Origin: Pseudomonas sp. NFIX28
GTDB lineage: Bacteria > Pseudomonadota > Gammaproteobacteria > Pseudomonadales > Pseudomonadaceae
NCBI RefSeq assembly: GCF_900107395.1
Contig: NZ_FNPW01000001.1
Coordinates: forward strand, 406,077 to 470,076
Length of the DNA stretch: 64,000 bases
Direction: 5' to 3'
Shown: positions 62,239 through 64,000 of the stretch, in pieces
Layout: each line of letters opens with the position of its first letter
How positions within the stretch are numbered: the stretch's first letter is position 1
Made by a program: the position numbers and the translations under genes
The notes under the pieces: generated by a model
Seen by the model: the letters and a program-made list of their open reading frames with translations, nothing else
What the model was told of the DNA's origin: nothing
Database searches by the model: none

Positions 62239-63456
62239 ATGATGAACATGTTACATCCTGGCGTTGAGTTTGCCGAATCCATGGCTCTACCACCGATTTC
62301 GGAGGATGAAACTGCTGTTCCGGTGTTTGTCGGTTATACCGAAAATGGCTCAATGAAAAAATTGATCTTTATTGAATCGATGAGTGAGTTTGTCAATCTG
62401 CTGGGGGGCGCGGATCATTCTGCTGGCAATAGCTCGGTGCTTTATTATGCAGTCCAGCATTATTTTGATAATGGCGGGCATCCGTGTTTTGTATATTCAG
62501 TCGATACTTATAAGGCTTTAGCGACTTGTGACAGTGCGACAATTTTAGCAGAGCTGTGTGCGGCGGTATTATCTCCAAGTATTACTCAGGAACCGGCGGT
62601 TTCACTGTTATCTGTTCCGGATATCGTGCTGTTGGATGCCGACGCCAGCACTGAAAATTGGTTGCTTGTCTGGCAGGCTATGTTGAGTGCCTGCGTGAGT
62701 AAAACCGGTCTCTTCAGCTTGCTGGATTCTCCTGTTTCCGTGGCCGCCGCCAAAAGCTGCCTGGATGTCGTTGATTTGGTCGGTAGTGAAAACGGGGCAG
62801 CTTACTGGCCAAGACTGGTGAGCGATTACACGCTGGAAAACAGCCGACAGATTGTGCTGCCTCCCTCGGCTGCGGTGGCAGCGATCATTCAACGCACGGA
62901 TCGCGAACGTGGCGTATGGAAAGCACCTGCCAATGTCGCTCTGGCCCATGTGATTCAACCTGCGATTTCGCACTTACAGGCTGATGGACTGTTCAATCAT
63001 GGCGCCGCTTCCATCAATCTGATCCGCTCTTTTCCTGGGCGTGGAGTCAGGGTCTGGGGCTGTCGCACATTGACCCCGGCGCCAAGTTCGCACCGGCGCT
63101 ACGTGCAGGTCAGGCGTCTGCTTTCTTATATCGAAGCGAGATTGGCCAGGGTTGGACGCTTCAGTGTATTTGAGCCCAATAACGAAATTACCTGGTTGAA
63201 ACTGAAAAGCCGGGCAAGGGACTGGTTACGCAAGTTATGGCTGAGCGGCGGACTGTTCGGGGTCGTTGAGAGTGAGGCGTTCGAACTGTTCGTCGGGCTG
63301 GATGAAAGCATGACGGCGGAGGATATCAAGGCCGGCAGATTGATTATGAAGGTCAGGGTTGCCGCACTTTATCCGGCCGAATTTATCGAGATTCATCTGC
63401 ACTTCGAACTTCAGGAACGACATGGTGCAGGTAATAGTCAGGGAATATTGATATGA
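62239..63456 (+). CDS. eCIS sheath protein 2 (Afp3/Afp4-like)
   Basis: This 405-residue sheath protein shares the core with sheath 1 (HPGVEFAE, DRERGVWKAPANVAL, NLIRSFPGRGVRVWGCRTL, and the final RVAALYPAEFIEIHL) but is longer in the middle. In Afp, the minor sheath proteins near the baseplate are of this kind. The ATG at 62239 follows AGGAAAAG. Its stop overlaps the start of tube 2 (ATGA). Confidence 0.9.
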   Translation: MMNMLHPGVEFAESMALPPISEDETAVPVFVGYTENGSMKKLIFIESMSEFVNLLGGADHSAGNSSVLYYAVQHYFDNGGHPCFVYSVDTYKALATCDSATILAELCAAVLSPSITQEPAVSLLSVPDIVLLDADASTENWLLVWQAMLSACVSKTGLFSLLDSPVSVAAAKSCLDVVDLVGSENGAAYWPRLVSDYTLENSRQIVLPPSAAVAAIIQRTDRERGVWKAPANVALAHVIQPAISHLQADGLFNHGAASINLIRSFPGRGVRVWGCRTLTPAPSSHRRYVQVRRLLSYIEARLARVGRFSVFEPNNEITWLKLKSRARDWLRKLWLSGGLFGVVESEAFELFVGLDESMTAEDIKAGRLIMKVRVAALYPAEFIEIHLHFELQERHGAGNSQGILI

Positions 63457-63920
63457 CCACCCGGGAAAAACTATTCGAACCTTCGGTTTCTCATCGATTC
63501 TTGACAACGTTCTTTTTCAAAAATATTCCGAGCCCGCTGGATATTCGCTTTCAGCGTATATCGGGCTTGGGACGGGAGCTCGGTGTCAGTGAACATCGTG
63601 AGGGTGGCGATAATGTAGGTAGCCTCTATCTGCCGGAAAAGATAAAGCACACACCTTTGGTACTTGAGCGTGGTGTGATGGTCCTGACACCGTTGACCCT
63701 GTTCTTCAATGATGTCTTGAGTAGTTTTGATGCTCATTACGCCGATCTGGTGATCATGTTGTTGAACCATCAGTCCTTGCCTGTTTGCAGTTGGACGGTC
63801 AGCGATGCTTTGCCGGTGAAATGGCAAACGGGTGATTTGGATGCCACGAGCAATACGGTGCTTATTAACCGACTTGAGTTGGCCTATAGAGATATGCAAT
63901 GGCTGGGAGCGAGAGCATGA
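63453..63920 (+). CDS. eCIS tube protein 2 (Afp5/Pvc5-like)
   Basis: This 155-residue protein of the gp19-like tube family has SPLDIRFQRISGLGRE in the position of tube 1's AFSAVSGLE, then VLERGVMVLTPLTLFF and WQTGDLDATSNTVLINRLELAYRDM. It is thought to join tube and baseplate in Afp-like particles. It overlaps sheath 2 by 4 bp and the next gene by 4 bp, so the row is translationally coupled. Confidence 0.88.
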   Translation: MTTREKLFEPSVSHRFLTTFFFKNIPSPLDIRFQRISGLGRELGVSEHREGGDNVGSLYLPEKIKHTPLVLERGVMVLTPLTLFFNDVLSSFDAHYADLVIMLLNHQSLPVCSWTVSDALPVKWQTGDLDATSNTVLINRLELAYRDMQWLGARA

Positions 63921-64000
63921 CCATAGAAATTCAAGAGTTGATTATCCAGGCCCGGGTGACGGATAGCTCCAACCAGTCTGCAACGCATGCCACCTCCTGG
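63917..64000 (+). CDS. eCIS DUF5908 protein (Afp6/Pvc6-like), partial
   Basis: Only the first 28 codons are in the window. They start with MTIEIQELIIQARV, the typical start of DUF5908, the small Afp6/Pvc6-type protein between tube 2 and the LysM baseplate protein. It begins at an ATGA overlap with tube 2. The gene is cut by the window edge. Confidence 0.75.
   Translation, partial: MTIEIQELIIQARVTDSSNQSATHATSW

Noticed and set aside
57504..64000. R-type tailocin or type VI secretion system
   Set aside because: DUF4255, the Afp15-type AAA+ ATPase, two sheath paralogues and DUF5908 are marks of eCIS. No VipA/VipB, ClpV, TssJ-M or tailocin lysis genes are seen.
1..64000. tRNA, rRNA, CRISPR arrays, complete insertion sequences or phage integrases
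   Set aside because: None was seen. The only regular repeats are REPINs, RTX-coding repeats and paralogous genes.

Overview
The window comes from a Pseudomonas of the P. fluorescens complex, most like the P. protegens / P. chlororaphis lineage. The evidence is the gene order aprA-aprI-aprD-aprE-aprF, two subtilase autotransporters and two class I.3 lipases of the PueB/PueA type, together with high-GC coding sequence and Pseudomonas REP/REPIN repeats. No tRNA, rRNA, CRISPR array, insertion sequence or transposase gene was seen.

Region 1 (1-19277) is a catabolic and uptake region that looks built for amines and amino acids. It holds a partial AraC regulator, an FAD amine oxidoreductase, a cupin protein, a PotF/SpuD-like polyamine-binding protein, an MFS exporter behind a MerR-type promoter, a class III aminotransferase coupled to an SDR dehydrogenase, a MoaF-like protein with a LuxR regulator, a second class III aminotransferase, an aldehyde dehydrogenase, two APC permeases, a DUF3156-like protein, a FeaR-like AraC regulator, another LuxR regulator and a P1-family (DmpA-type) peptidase. 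Several REPINs lie between these genes. An 84-bp near-perfect inverted repeat flanks the moaF-luxR pair.

Region 2 (19278-36310) is a one-direction exoenzyme locus. It has the serralysin AprA with its periplasmic inhibitor AprI, the type I secretion system AprDEF, two subtilisin-like autotransporters and two lipases/polyurethanases. AprDEF probably exports AprA and both lipases, while the autotransporters carry their own outer-membrane barrel. A terminator-like hairpin follows the last lipase.

Region 3 (36311-52720) is chromosomal backbone. It has a small secreted protein, a YgdI/YgdR-type lipoprotein, a Fan1-type structure-specific nuclease translationally coupled to a PD-(D/E)XK / XPD-like Fe-S helicase, a serine beta-lactamase-family hydrolase divergent from a TetR regulator, and a Roc-like phosphorelay. 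The relay has two BvgS-like hybrid kinases (only one with an Hpt domain), an EAL-domain response regulator and a NarL-type response regulator. An aldo/keto reductase closes the region.

Region 4 (about 52790 to the right edge) is visibly richer in AT and looks acquired. It starts with a winged-helix regulator, followed by two tandem paralogous ToxR/ToxS-like pairs (a membrane-bound winged-helix regulator with a small membrane partner). Then come the first genes of an extracellular contractile injection system (eCIS, of the Afp/PVC type): a DUF4255 (Afp16-like) protein and an AAA+ ATPase (Afp15-like) on the minus strand, divergent from tube 1, sheath 1, sheath 2, tube 2 and a DUF5908 protein that runs off the window. 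This system is the most notable content. Its split, divergent layout and its association with duplicated ToxRS-like regulators differ from the classical one-direction Afp/PVC operons. Baseplate, tail-fibre and cargo genes should lie beyond the right edge.
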